In this document: positions 1 through 7,096 of the stretch, piece after piece
Layout of the letters: every line of letters starts with the position of its first letter
Position numbering within the stretch: position 1 is the stretch's first letter
The notes under the pieces: model-generated
Seen by the model: only the letters and a program-made list of their open reading frames with translations
Databases searched by the model: none
What the model was told of the DNA's origin: nothing
DNA from: Polynucleobacter meluiroseus
GTDB taxonomy: Bacteria > Pseudomonadota > Gammaproteobacteria > Burkholderiales > Burkholderiaceae
Reading direction: 5' to 3'
Assembly: GCA_945881875.1 (NCBI GenBank)
Contig: CAMCVH010000002.1
Location: 1-64,000 of the forward strand
DNA: 64,000 nucleotides
Translations under genes and position numbers: made by a program

Positions 1-795
1 TTTCATATGGAGGCGGGCAACCGCTGTTTTGACCAAAGAGTTCCAGAGGAGTTAAATCGTAAAGTTTTGGATCATTTAAGCGATATCAATTTGGTTTTAA
101 CTGAGCATGCAAGACGTTATTTGATTGCTGAAGGTATTCGTCCTGAAACCATTATCAAGACAGGCTCTCACATGCGAGAGGTTCTTGATTTCTATATGTC
201 TAAAATCCAGGCGTCTGAAATTCTCAAGACATTGAACCTACAATCGAAGCAGTACTTTTTGGTAAGTGCTCATCGTGAAGAAAACGTCGATTCTCCAGAA
301 AATTTAAGTAACTTATTGGCATCTTTAAATGCTTTGGCTGAGAAATATAATTTCCCAGTCATTGTTTCTACTCACCCTCGCACACAAAAACGCATAGATC
401 AATTAGGTGATATTGCTTCCCATCCATTAATTCGCTTCGCTAAACCTTTTGGATTTTTTGACTATAACAAGCTACAGATAGAAGCGTTTTGCGTAGTATC
501 CGATAGTGGAACAATTACTGAGGAAGGTTCTTTGCTGAATCTTCCTGCTATTACTATTCGTAATGCTCACGAAAGACCTGAGGGCATGGATGTTGGCACA
601 TTGATCATGTCTGGCCTGAAACCTCAGGATGTTGTGGATGCTGTGCATGTGGTAACCACACAGCATCAACAAGGTGCTCGAATTTTGCCAGCTGTTGTGG
701 ACTATGAAGCTGGTGCTGTTTCTAAGAAAATACTTCGTATTGTGATGAGTTACACTGATTACATTAATAGAACAGTTTGGCGAAAAACAGTCTAA
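1..795 (+). CDS. wecB: UDP-N-acetylglucosamine 2-epimerase, non-hydrolysing (WecB/WbjD-like), 5' end outside window
   Basis: This is the C-terminal part of a cytoplasmic nucleotide-sugar 2-epimerase. The reading frame is open from base 1, so the start lies upstream of the window. Visible family motifs are HMEAGNRCFDQRVPEE at the very beginning, SAHREENVDSPENL, STHPRT and SDSGTITEE followed by NAHERPEG, all part of the GT-B-like UDP-sugar site. From memory, the asparagine in MEAGNRCF and the SDSGTITEE form resemble the WbjD/CapG branch, which acts in UDP-N-acetyl-L-fucosamine synthesis, more than classical WecB, which makes UDP-ManNAc. The epimerase family is clear; the exact product is inferred. 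It is the right-hand end of a polysaccharide operon cut by the window edge and is followed by a foreign-looking insert. Confidence 0.9.
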   Translation, partial: FHMEAGNRCFDQRVPEELNRKVLDHLSDINLVLTEHARRYLIAEGIRPETIIKTGSHMREVLDFYMSKIQASEILKTLNLQSKQYFLVSAHREENVDSPENLSNLLASLNALAEKYNFPVIVSTHPRTQKRIDQLGDIASHPLIRFAKPFGFFDYNKLQIEAFCVVSDSGTITEEGSLLNLPAITIRNAHERPEGMDVGTLIMSGLKPQDVVDAVHVVTTQHQQGARILPAVVDYEAGAVSKKILRIVMSYTDYINRTVWRKTV

Positions 796-801
796 TAGTA
801 T

Positions 802-1398
802 TCACTCTTTTCTAGCTAAAAGCTCTTTAAGTGCCTCACTTTTAGAGCTTTTTTCTTTTGGTGTGTTGGCAGTATGGGTTGAATTAATTGTATATTTATG
901 ACCGTTTGTGCTGTGATTTTCATGAGCGCTAATTCCCAAAGCCAATCTCGCACACTGCTGTATTACTCTGTGTCTTAACATGCGTCTTGGCATCTGTTGC
1001 CAAGATGGGTGATCGGTTCTGACTTCTTCGAAATATTCTTTGATCACAATCGGTAGAATCCGATCGTTTCTATAGATGGTGCACTCCATCCAAGTGGGGA
1101 TGTTGTTGATGAGCTCGGTCGAATCTCTCAGGCTCATCCCTGCATATTGAGGGTGATGGTTTATGAGCTTAGACCACCCATCAATCGTGATGAAGGGTTG
1201 ATATGTTTGGTCTTGCCCTTGCACTAAAGCAATCTCATCCGATAGGGGATCTAATTGGTTCTTATTAGCCAGTCTCAGTAGTTGTACCTGAGGGTAAAGC
1301 GGTACACCCAGGTGTTGATCTAACCAAAGTTGGACTTCTTCTGGATCAAGAGCCATGGTTTGGCACAGAGTGTTGATGGCGGTAGATAGTGCTTTCAT
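802..1398 (-). CDS. RecT/Bet-family single-strand annealing protein
   Basis: This 198-residue protein resembles phage recombinases of the RecT/Redbeta group, which coat single-stranded DNA and anneal complementary strands. The centre has the typical pattern: LLRLANKNQLDPLSDEIALV, then a stretch around PFITIDGWSKLINHHPQYAG, a WMECTIYR strand, and a helix with MPRRMLRHRVIQQCARLALG. It is somewhat shorter than lambda Bet (about 260 residues) and ends in a charged SKSEALKELLARKE tail. Its start overlaps the stop of the exonuclease gene by four bases (ATGA), so the two are translationally coupled, as expected for an exonuclease/annealase pair. It probably derives from a prophage. No SSB or Gam-like gene lies beside it. 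Confidence 0.85.
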   Translation of the reverse strand: MKALSTAINTLCQTMALDPEEVQLWLDQHLGVPLYPQVQLLRLANKNQLDPLSDEIALVQGQDQTYQPFITIDGWSKLINHHPQYAGMSLRDSTELINNIPTWMECTIYRNDRILPIVIKEYFEEVRTDHPSWQQMPRRMLRHRVIQQCARLALGISAHENHSTNGHKYTINSTHTANTPKEKSSKSEALKELLARKE

Positions 1399-2351
1399 GA
1401 GAGCTCCTTGATCACCAAGCGGCGACTGTTCTGGATAGGTACTTGGTATTGATTGACTAAGTCTGGATGATCTTCAGAGAGCCTCTTGGCATCTAGTCTG
1501 AGTGAAGGCTTAGGAGCCTTCCATGTAGCCAAGGTCTGACCGTGATAAGTCAGCACTTCTGCATCTTGCATCTGCCCCATGATGCTTTGCTTGATCTGAC
1601 TAATCTCTGCTTCATAGTGTTCTACTTGTTCATTGAGAGATTTGAGCTTCTTAATGAGTTCACAAGTTTTAGCGGGGGCTTCTACTGATTTACTCACACT
1701 TGATTTACCAAAGAGAGTCTTATAGTCCGACTCAGATGTGGCGGCAGGAGCAATGTCAGTTAGGACATGATTCTCCCAAAACAACTTGGCTCTTTCTAGA
1801 ACCATCTGTTCTAGCTCTAGATCCCTAGTAATCTCATAAATCCTAAAGTCGGTATTACCAAATAGAACCGCTAGATCAGTTCGATCTATATTGGTGAGCA
1901 TCATGTACCAAACACACTGCACTAAATAAGAGAGTGGTACTTGATCACTGCCTGCTTCTCCCCACTCTGATTGAGCAAAGGGATTGGCTGTCTTACATTC
2001 CAAAATGCGTGAGGCATTGATTTGTCCATCAGAACCAATTAGCGGTAAATCACCCGACAATACAAACCGATCAATGTACCCATGCATATACGCATACTCA
2101 GGATGAATCACGGCAACATCATGGGTCGCCAAAGACAAGCCAGTCGCTAGGGCGTATTCAGAAGCGACAAAGGATTCTGCGAATTGACCAAATCGGAGCG
2201 GTAAAGAATCTTTAACTGCAACCTCCTTGCCTGTCTTCTCCATCCAAACGTCTACAGCACTGCGGTACTTTGATAAACCCAATACGGCTCCCATATCTGA
2301 CCCACCTAGACTTTTGGCTCGTAACAGGGCAAAATCTTGATTATTAAGCAT
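1395..2351 (-). CDS. YqaJ-type viral recombinase / lambda-Exo-like exonuclease
   Basis: This 318-residue predicted 5'-3' double-strand exonuclease belongs to the PD-(D/E)XK fold. The N-terminus SLGGSDMGAVLGLSKY is the family hallmark (GGSDxxxxxGxSxY). The likely catalytic residues are D94 (in GYIDRF) and E118 and K120 (in ILECKTA), followed by VQCVWYMML, the usual helix after the core. Residues of about 230-262 are heptad-like (KKLKSLNEQVEHYEAEI) and may form a coiled coil for multimerisation. It would make 3' overhangs for the RecT-like protein encoded just downstream. It is transcribed away from the Xre-type regulator from an 82-base shared intergenic region. The start is ATG, and the N-terminal motif sits at the expected distance. 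Confidence 0.87.
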   Translation of the reverse strand: MLNNQDFALLRAKSLGGSDMGAVLGLSKYRSAVDVWMEKTGKEVAVKDSLPLRFGQFAESFVASEYALATGLSLATHDVAVIHPEYAYMHGYIDRFVLSGDLPLIGSDGQINASRILECKTANPFAQSEWGEAGSDQVPLSYLVQCVWYMMLTNIDRTDLAVLFGNTDFRIYEITRDLELEQMVLERAKLFWENHVLTDIAPAATSESDYKTLFGKSSVSKSVEAPAKTCELIKKLKSLNEQVEHYEAEISQIKQSIMGQMQDAEVLTYHGQTLATWKAPKPSLRLDAKRLSEDHPDLVNQYQVPIQNSRRLVIKELS

Positions 2352-2433
2352 ATTTTAGATCCTTTAGCATTTAAAAAAGTGTTAATTAAACTATAAATAG
2401 TGCAATTTAACTCATTATAAGGTCAAATTACCT
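2352..2433. promoter_or_regulatory. Divergent intergenic region with a short inverted repeat (candidate Xre operator)
   Basis: This 82-base AT-rich gap separates the divergently oriented exonuclease and Xre-regulator genes. It contains ACTATAAATAGT at 2390-2401: ACTAT and ATAGT arms around AA, flanked by TTAATTAAA and AATTTAA. Phage-type Xre regulators usually bind short inverted repeats between divergent genes, so this is the natural place for the operator. No clear -35/-10 pair could be assigned. Confidence 0.4.
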
Positions 2434-2667
2434 TTGGTTACAAGTGCTCAAATTCGTGCTGCCCGTGGATTGTTAGATTGGTCTAGACGTGAGCTTGCAG
2501 AAAAGTCTGGAGTAGGCTTCTCAAGCTTGTTACGTTTGGAATCTTTCGAAGGAATTCCAAGTAGTAATGTCAAAACACTTGAAGCATTAAAAAAGGCATT
2601 TGAAGAGGCTGGTGTGGAATTTACAGGTACGCCAGATTCACAAGCGGGAGTCCGCTGGAGGAAGTAG
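2434..2667 (+). CDS. Small Xre-family helix-turn-helix regulator
   Basis: This is a 77-residue DNA-binding protein made almost entirely of one lambda-repressor-like HTH: QIRAARGLLDWSRRELAEKSGVG, then SSLLRLESFEGIPSS and VKTLEALKKAFEEAGVEF. The pattern, including the F-x-G-T end, is that of short phage and plasmid Xre proteins. No in-frame ATG precedes the domain. The best start is TTG at 2434, with AAGG about eleven bases upstream. It is divergent from the exonuclease/annealase pair and lies four bases from the next gene, so it probably controls both sides of the insert. Targets are unknown. Confidence 0.75.
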   Translation: MVTSAQIRAARGLLDWSRRELAEKSGVGFSSLLRLESFEGIPSSNVKTLEALKKAFEEAGVEFTGTPDSQAGVRWRK

Positions 2668-2670
2668 TTT

Positions 2671-3126
2671 ATGCCATCAGAGCTTTCTCGATTGGTGACT
2701 AGTCAAATTCAAAAGGCAAATTTTCCTTTTGGGCTGAGGCAAAAGGCTCATGAGCAGGTAATGCACGCCTTGCGACAAATCAGGGTTTATGAAAAAACTA
2801 AAAAGTACGATTACTGTCCAAAAACAGGGCGTCAATCGGGTCTTAAGCCAATGCGATCCTCAGCGGGGCGGCCCAAGATGACTGATGAAATAATTTATTT
2901 GATCAGTCGCCTCAATAGCATTTGGATGCAGCATATGAACAAAAAAACTCGCCTTAATCGGCGAGGTGAGCGCGAAACTCCGTTTGTTCAGTTCGCTGGC
3001 CCCATCATGCGTTCAGTGGGAATTTATAACGTTCTCGATAATCTAAATTTTTATAGGCGGCATGCCAATCATTTAGCAAAAGAGATCGAAAATACCAAGT
3101 CGTATACCCATGTGGTTTCCAAATAA
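2671..3126 (+). CDS. Hypothetical protein in recombination insert
   Basis: I do not recognise this 151-residue protein. It is strongly basic and appears soluble, with no signal peptide or membrane segment. The middle reads SSAGRPKMTDEIIYLISRLNSIWM, where GRPKMTDE is reminiscent of DNA-binding or terminase-associated proteins, but that is not enough for a call. The ATG lies four bases after the stop of the Xre-type regulator gene and the two are probably co-transcribed. A pair of direct repeats lies immediately downstream. It is likely an accessory protein of the phage-like insert. Confidence 0.6.
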   Translation: MPSELSRLVTSQIQKANFPFGLRQKAHEQVMHALRQIRVYEKTKKYDYCPKTGRQSGLKPMRSSAGRPKMTDEIIYLISRLNSIWMQHMNKKTRLNRRGERETPFVQFAGPIMRSVGIYNVLDNLNFYRRHANHLAKEIENTKSYTHVVSK

Positions 3127-3163
3127 TAAATACGTGAGTTTTTCAAAAATAAGTACGTGACTT
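3125..3163 (+). repeat. Two-copy direct repeat with TACGTGA core (23-bp period)
   Basis: AATAAATACGTGAGTT (3125-3140) and AATAAGTACGTGACTT (3148-3163) match at 14 of 16 positions. Their starts are 23 bases apart, about two helical turns. They lie between two unrecognised genes of the insert, 55 bases before the next start codon. The arrangement fits a tandem operator or iteron-like protein-binding site. No binding protein is shown. Confidence 0.6.
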
Positions 3164-3217
3164 CATTCCTAAAAATTGATCCAAGATTTAACTTCATTAA
3201 TTTTTTAGGAGTTAAGA

Positions 3218-4129
3218 ATGTCAATTCATATTTTGGGTCGTACGGGTCCTAAGAGTCTGCCAGGCAAGTATCGTTCCAGTCTGAATGCACTCAAGCATGG
3301 TGGATACGCTAAAACAAAGATCTTACCTTTTGAGGATGAGGCTGAATACAACAAGCTTCGCAGAGATGTTTATAGGGCTTTGCAGCCAGGTGACATCATT
3401 CAGAAAAACTTAGCCAATCAAATTGTAGATAGCTTATGGCGGATTGAGCGCTTAGAGCTTAAATTTTCATTTAGGGTTGATGAAAAGATTGGGGAGCTAA
3501 AGCCTGATATGTTGGCTGCCATGATTGATGCCGATGAGCGCTTTGTACCTTTTGCACCAGAGTACCTATTAAATCCCAATCACAAAATTGCCAAAAAAGA
3601 TGTTCATGATGCCGGTGTAGTGGTGTATCAGTATGAGCAATTTTCGAAAAATGCAAAGGGTATGAGTAACTACAACGGTGTGTGGCGTCAGTACCCAGAG
3701 TTATTTAAGAGCGCTCATATTTGGAGTGAAAGGTTCTTGGATATTCCATTCTTCATGTCACACGGCAAGGATCTCAGTATCGAGTGGCAAAATCAACCTG
3801 AAACAGTTTTAAAGTTGTTGCATAAGTTTGCTGCACTCATGTACTTCAAGTCTAAATTCAACCAATACAAACCAAAAATCAGGGTCATGATGGCCTCGTG
3901 GTTATTTTTACAAAAACAACAGTTGCGCAATAGCGATCATCATGATGATTTCATCATGAAAGAGCGACGTGTTTATCAATCGCTTTTGGACAGTTACATG
4001 AAGCTACGCAAAAGTCAGGATGAGCACTTGATGTTTTTACACCGCCTAAAGATTCAACCAGAAGTGGTTGTTTTGGAGGATCCTGAAGGAAACGAAATGA
4101 CTGATTCAGATTCAGAATCAAGTACTTAG
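3218..4129 (+). CDS. Hypothetical protein with N-terminal TGPK...NALKHG motif
   Basis: This is a 303-residue protein of unknown function. The N-terminus GRTGPKSLPGKYRSSLNALK followed by HGG matches a motif that I recall at the start of many uncharacterised bacterial proteins (TGPxTxxGKxxSxxNALKHG). In those it is followed, as here, by a helical segment with I/V-x-x-LWRIERLE. The rest is rich in charged and aromatic residues, with no membrane segment, and has an acidic C-terminal tail (DPEGNEMTDSDSESS). The ATG at 3218 has TTTTTTAGGAG just upstream as a good ribosome-binding site. It is the last gene of the insert before the strand switch. A DNA-linked role is only suggested by context. Confidence 0.65.
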   Translation: MSIHILGRTGPKSLPGKYRSSLNALKHGGYAKTKILPFEDEAEYNKLRRDVYRALQPGDIIQKNLANQIVDSLWRIERLELKFSFRVDEKIGELKPDMLAAMIDADERFVPFAPEYLLNPNHKIAKKDVHDAGVVVYQYEQFSKNAKGMSNYNGVWRQYPELFKSAHIWSERFLDIPFFMSHGKDLSIEWQNQPETVLKLLHKFAALMYFKSKFNQYKPKIRVMMASWLFLQKQQLRNSDHHDDFIMKERRVYQSLLDSYMKLRKSQDEHLMFLHRLKIQPEVVVLEDPEGNEMTDSDSESST

Positions 4130-4143
4130 GATTTTTTAACTCG

Positions 4144-4165
4144 GTGTTTTTCTCGTTAAAAACAC
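4144..4165 (+). terminator. Stem-loop after the insert's last gene
   Basis: GTGTTTTT (4144-4151) pairs with AAAAACAC (4158-4165) around the loop CTCGTT, fifteen bases after the stop codon. There is no U-tract after the stem, so it is a weak intrinsic terminator at best. Confidence 0.4.
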
Positions 4166-4206
4166 TATCATCTTTAACAATTGAAGTGTTATGTGTGATT
4201 CTAGTA

Positions 4207-4234
4207 GCGCCTGGGTTGAAATTAATTCAGGCGC
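4207..4234 (-). terminator. Inverted repeat after the WbpL-like gene
   Basis: GCGCCTG (4207-4213) and CAGGCGC (4228-4234) form a seven-pair GC-rich stem with a 14-base loop, two bases beyond the stop of the leftward transferase gene. It lies in the convergent gap at the right border of the insert. No T-tract follows, so termination or RNA protection is only inferred. Confidence 0.4.
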
Positions 4235-4236
4235 AA

Positions 4237-5319
4237 CTAACGCATCCAAGAGGGCGTCTTGAATTTAACTATCATGATGTAGAGGTACACATAACTGATG
4301 ATAAACAGAAGCCCTGAAAGTTGTAGTAACCAGGTATGTTGCCACCATAAGATTGCAGGAATAACGGCAAGACTCGATAGGAACCATAGATATGGAGATG
4401 TTCTCGCATTAGCTTCATGATCCTTATATGCCACCCCAGAAATATAAGCCCAGCGAATGATGCGCCGGTAGATGAGGGAATGAAAATGAGAAGCATCGGC
4501 CTGCCCAGGACTTTTCCCTTGATGAACTTTTCTTCGCCAGATGGAAAATAAAGCTTCAAAAATAGGGTAGCAATTGACTAGTACAGCAAACCATGGAGAA
4601 ATTGTTGAGTTGCGGGACACTAGCAAAATAGATAATGCTGCAATCCAAAAACCAATCAGATAAGCGCCGCCATCCCCCAAGAAAATAAGTCCTCTGGGGT
4701 AGTTCCACAAAAAGAATCCAGCTAAGGCTCCCACCATGACCAGGGCTGCAATTGCAATAGAGCTATCATTTACACGTATGGCAACATAGGTAATAGCTAA
4801 AAGAGCAATGATGGCCACCATGCTAGCTAAGCCATTGAAACCATCGATGATGTTATAGGCATTAGCTAATCCTGCAATTGCTATACATGTAAAAATAATA
4901 CTAATAGCTGGTATGGCTAGTAGATAATCAACTCCCATGACATCAATACGACTAATCCATGCACTTAAATAGTAACCAGCTAGGAGCGCAGAGCAAACAG
5001 TGGCTATTAAACGTGTACGAACACCAATACGCTTAGTGATATCCTCAGTTAATCCCATGAGTGCTGCTGGCAGGCTACAAGCTAAGATAATTCCTAAATC
5101 AATGTCAGTTGGAATATCTTGAATCCAGCGAACTACTGATGCAGTCAGCAGCCCTAATAAAATAGCTGCCCCACCAATACGAGGAACAATGGTGTGGTGA
5201 AATTTTTGCGGCCCAGAAAGTTCACTGTCTCCAGTAATGTGGCTATGGAGATGTTGATATCTAATAATCAGCAGGCAACTAATCAAGCTTATCAAGAATG
5301 CGGCAATGGTGGCGTTCAT
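4237..5319 (-). CDS. Polyprenyl-phosphate sugar-1-phosphate transferase (WecA/WbpL-like)
   Basis: This multi-pass inner-membrane enzyme (360 residues, about ten hydrophobic segments) of the MraY/WecA family starts O-unit synthesis by moving a HexNAc-1-phosphate onto undecaprenyl phosphate. Visible motifs are VPRIGGAAIL (46-55), the degenerate acidic pair in GLTEDITKRIGVR (89-101), NAYNIIDGFNGLA (153-165) and LGDGGAYLIGF (214-224). The TEDITKRIGVR form is closer to WbpL/WbcO-type enzymes than to E. coli WecA. It is the last gene of a leftward operon with two glycosyltransferases and an O-antigen ligase/polymerase, three bases after the preceding stop. Together with a WbjD-like epimerase this suggests FucNAc or QuiNAc as the first sugar, which is inference. 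Confidence 0.87.
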   Translation of the reverse strand: MNATIAAFLISLISCLLIIRYQHLHSHITGDSELSGPQKFHHTIVPRIGGAAILLGLLTASVVRWIQDIPTDIDLGIILACSLPAALMGLTEDITKRIGVRTRLIATVCSALLAGYYLSAWISRIDVMGVDYLLAIPAISIIFTCIAIAGLANAYNIIDGFNGLASMVAIIALLAITYVAIRVNDSSIAIAALVMVGALAGFFLWNYPRGLIFLGDGGAYLIGFWIAALSILLVSRNSTISPWFAVLVNCYPIFEALFSIWRRKVHQGKSPGQADASHFHSLIYRRIIRWAYISGVAYKDHEANARTSPYLWFLSSLAVIPAILWWQHTWLLQLSGLLFIISYVYLYIMIVKFKTPSWMR

Positions 5320-5322
5320 GGA

Positions 5323-6249
5323 TTAAGCACTGGCTTTAAATTGTTGAAGTAAATGTTGGTAAGGCGAACCATCTTCAGGAATAGTTTGCCAATGATTGTG
5401 CCAGTGATTGACTCTGTAGCCTTTGGCAAATAATTCATCAACAATGGCTGTTGATTGAGCACTGTGCTTAAAAAATAAACTCACATCATTTCTCAGTAAA
5501 GAACTCTTATCCCATCCGGGGTCAAACAGATTGGTCGGATAGATGTGAATCTTGAGCTTGGCACAAATATCATCTGTGAATAAATGCCAGGGGATGAAAG
5601 TTTCAATCTCATTGCCTTTGGCAATGATCGCTTTGGCTGCATCGATATTCGGAGTAAATAGAATGGCACTGTTAGCAAATGTAAATTCTTCCCAGCGATA
5701 AGCAAATCCAGAGCCTTGGCAGAGGTCTAATAAGCTACTTAAAAAACAAATATCCAAGTCCAAATAGAGGCTTGATTGGAGATAGTATTTGACTGGAATC
5801 AAACAGCGCGCCAAGTCGCCCCGGTAGGCTAGATTATGCGTAAATCCTTTGAATAAAGGTGATGAGTGTTTGTAAGTAACGCCAATAGCTGGATGGACCC
5901 ATGATTGTAAATTGATTTTTCTAAAAATCTTGCGTTTGTGTTGTTGACGAAGCCACTCATGCCAAGCTTTGGGTTGATGTTTTGAGGATTGCTTGGGGTG
6001 AACATACTGATCGATCAAAGCTTGAAGTGAAAAACGCCTGATGTTGATCTGAGGATAATCGTTTAACCAATTCATTTCAGGCGACAAACTGCTGTGCGCA
6101 TCATCATCTAACCAAAGATCATAGGAACTCTCAGGGTGATGATGAATAAAACTTCGGAAGTGGAGTTCTGTGACAGGCGGCAATACCCCTGACCAATAGC
6201 CAAAAAAGATCACGGGAGCTGTGACTGAGTTTTGCATATTCAAATTCAT
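5323..6249 (-). CDS. DXD glycosyltransferase (GT32-like)
   Basis: This 308-residue cytoplasmic glycosyltransferase is probably of the Gly_transf_sug (GT32/mannosyltransferase OCH1-like) type. The signature is a Y-R-G-D-L-A-R-C segment followed by SSLYLDLDICFLSSL, with the DLD metal/nucleotide-sugar motif at residues 164-166. A C-terminal NHWHNHWQTI stretch supplies the conserved aromatic/histidine end of these enzymes. The N-terminus (VIFFGYWSGVLPPVTELHFRSFIHHHP) is the usual first Rossmann-like strand and helix. Donor and acceptor cannot be told. The gene sits between a GT2 gene and the initiating transferase gene in a compact leftward operon, so it probably adds one sugar of the O-unit. Confidence 0.75.
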   Translation of the reverse strand: MNLNMQNSVTAPVIFFGYWSGVLPPVTELHFRSFIHHHPESSYDLWLDDDAHSSLSPEMNWLNDYPQINIRRFSLQALIDQYVHPKQSSKHQPKAWHEWLRQQHKRKIFRKINLQSWVHPAIGVTYKHSSPLFKGFTHNLAYRGDLARCLIPVKYYLQSSLYLDLDICFLSSLLDLCQGSGFAYRWEEFTFANSAILFTPNIDAAKAIIAKGNEIETFIPWHLFTDDICAKLKIHIYPTNLFDPGWDKSSLLRNDVSLFFKHSAQSTAIVDELFAKGYRVNHWHNHWQTIPEDGSPYQHLLQQFKASA

Positions 6250-6271
6250 GGCGCACTGATCTTCACTTCAC

Positions 6272-7096
6272 TCAGATCCACTTAAAGGTGCTGTTTTCAC
6301 GCAATCCATGGATGGACATACCGTGCTCTGCCACTTCACGCTCAGACCATTCGCATAATTGCCTCTTACGTTCTATTTTGTTGAGTTTTCGACTCAGCCA
6401 AGATTGATTCAATAACTTATAGTTATAGCGATAGCCCAAACCATCTTTTTGAGCCAAGCCGCGCTCTTGTTTCATAGCGGTTTGTGTGATGGAGCCATAG
6501 TGATGCAACCAAGAAGATCCTGTCATGGCAGTTTGTATCTTGCTTTTTTCTAGCTCATGAAAAAATAAGGTATCTTCATAGCCCAGCAACTTAGGTACTG
6601 GCTGAAAGTACCCCACATCTAACCATACGGATTGATGAATGGCTAGGCATACCGCATGACGTCCGCCGATGCGATGCGCATCACGCATCTGATGGCTTGC
6701 ATTTGCCTCAAAGGTCTTAAAATCGTAATCCAATGGACCCTCGACCAAAGCTGGGCTGATCACTTTTAAATTTAACTTTTCTGCCGTACTAATTAAGTTC
6801 TCAATCCATTGAGGTGAGACCAATACATCGTTATTCATGATGATGGTCCATTCGGCCTGTTGCGCAAGAGCGCCTTGATTCCAGGCAACACCACAACCTA
6901 AGTTTTGGGTATTGAATATACGCCCCCCTAAAGGCAGGGTATTGAGATAGGTACGGGTTTCGTCGGTAGAACCGTTATCCACCACTACTAAACGGTCTAA
7001 GGGGGTGCCGTGTTCAATCATGCTTTCAATGCATAATTTTGTATAAGCTACTGAGTTGTAGCAAGCAAATGTGAGGGAGTATTTTGATGGACTCAT
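6272..7096 (-). CDS. Family 2 glycosyltransferase
   Basis: This is a 274-residue GT-A fold transferase without membrane segments. It has LTFACYNS at the N-terminus, DNGSTD at residues 40-45 (nucleotide binding), NLGCGVAWNQG, and the metal motif in IIMNNDVLV (NND 88-90). The following GYEDTLFFHELEK is the acidic acceptor-side ED motif typical of rhamnosyl/galactosyl GT2 enzymes. Its ATG overlaps the stop of the upstream ligase gene by four bases. It probably extends the O-unit; the sugar added is unknown. Confidence 0.85.
   Translation of the reverse strand: MSPSKYSLTFACYNSVAYTKLCIESMIEHGTPLDRLVVVDNGSTDETRTYLNTLPLGGRIFNTQNLGCGVAWNQGALAQQAEWTIIMNNDVLVSPQWIENLISTAEKLNLKVISPALVEGPLDYDFKTFEANASHQMRDAHRIGGRHAVCLAIHQSVWLDVGYFQPVPKLLGYEDTLFFHELEKSKIQTAMTGSSWLHHYGSITQTAMKQERGLAQKDGLGYRYNYKLLNQSWLSRKLNKIERKRQLCEWSEREVAEHGMSIHGLRENSTFKWI

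Noticed and set aside
4272..4559. 95-residue frame on the minus strand within the WbpL-like gene
   Set aside because: It is a shadow of the transferase in another frame, without a recognisable domain or ribosome-binding site.
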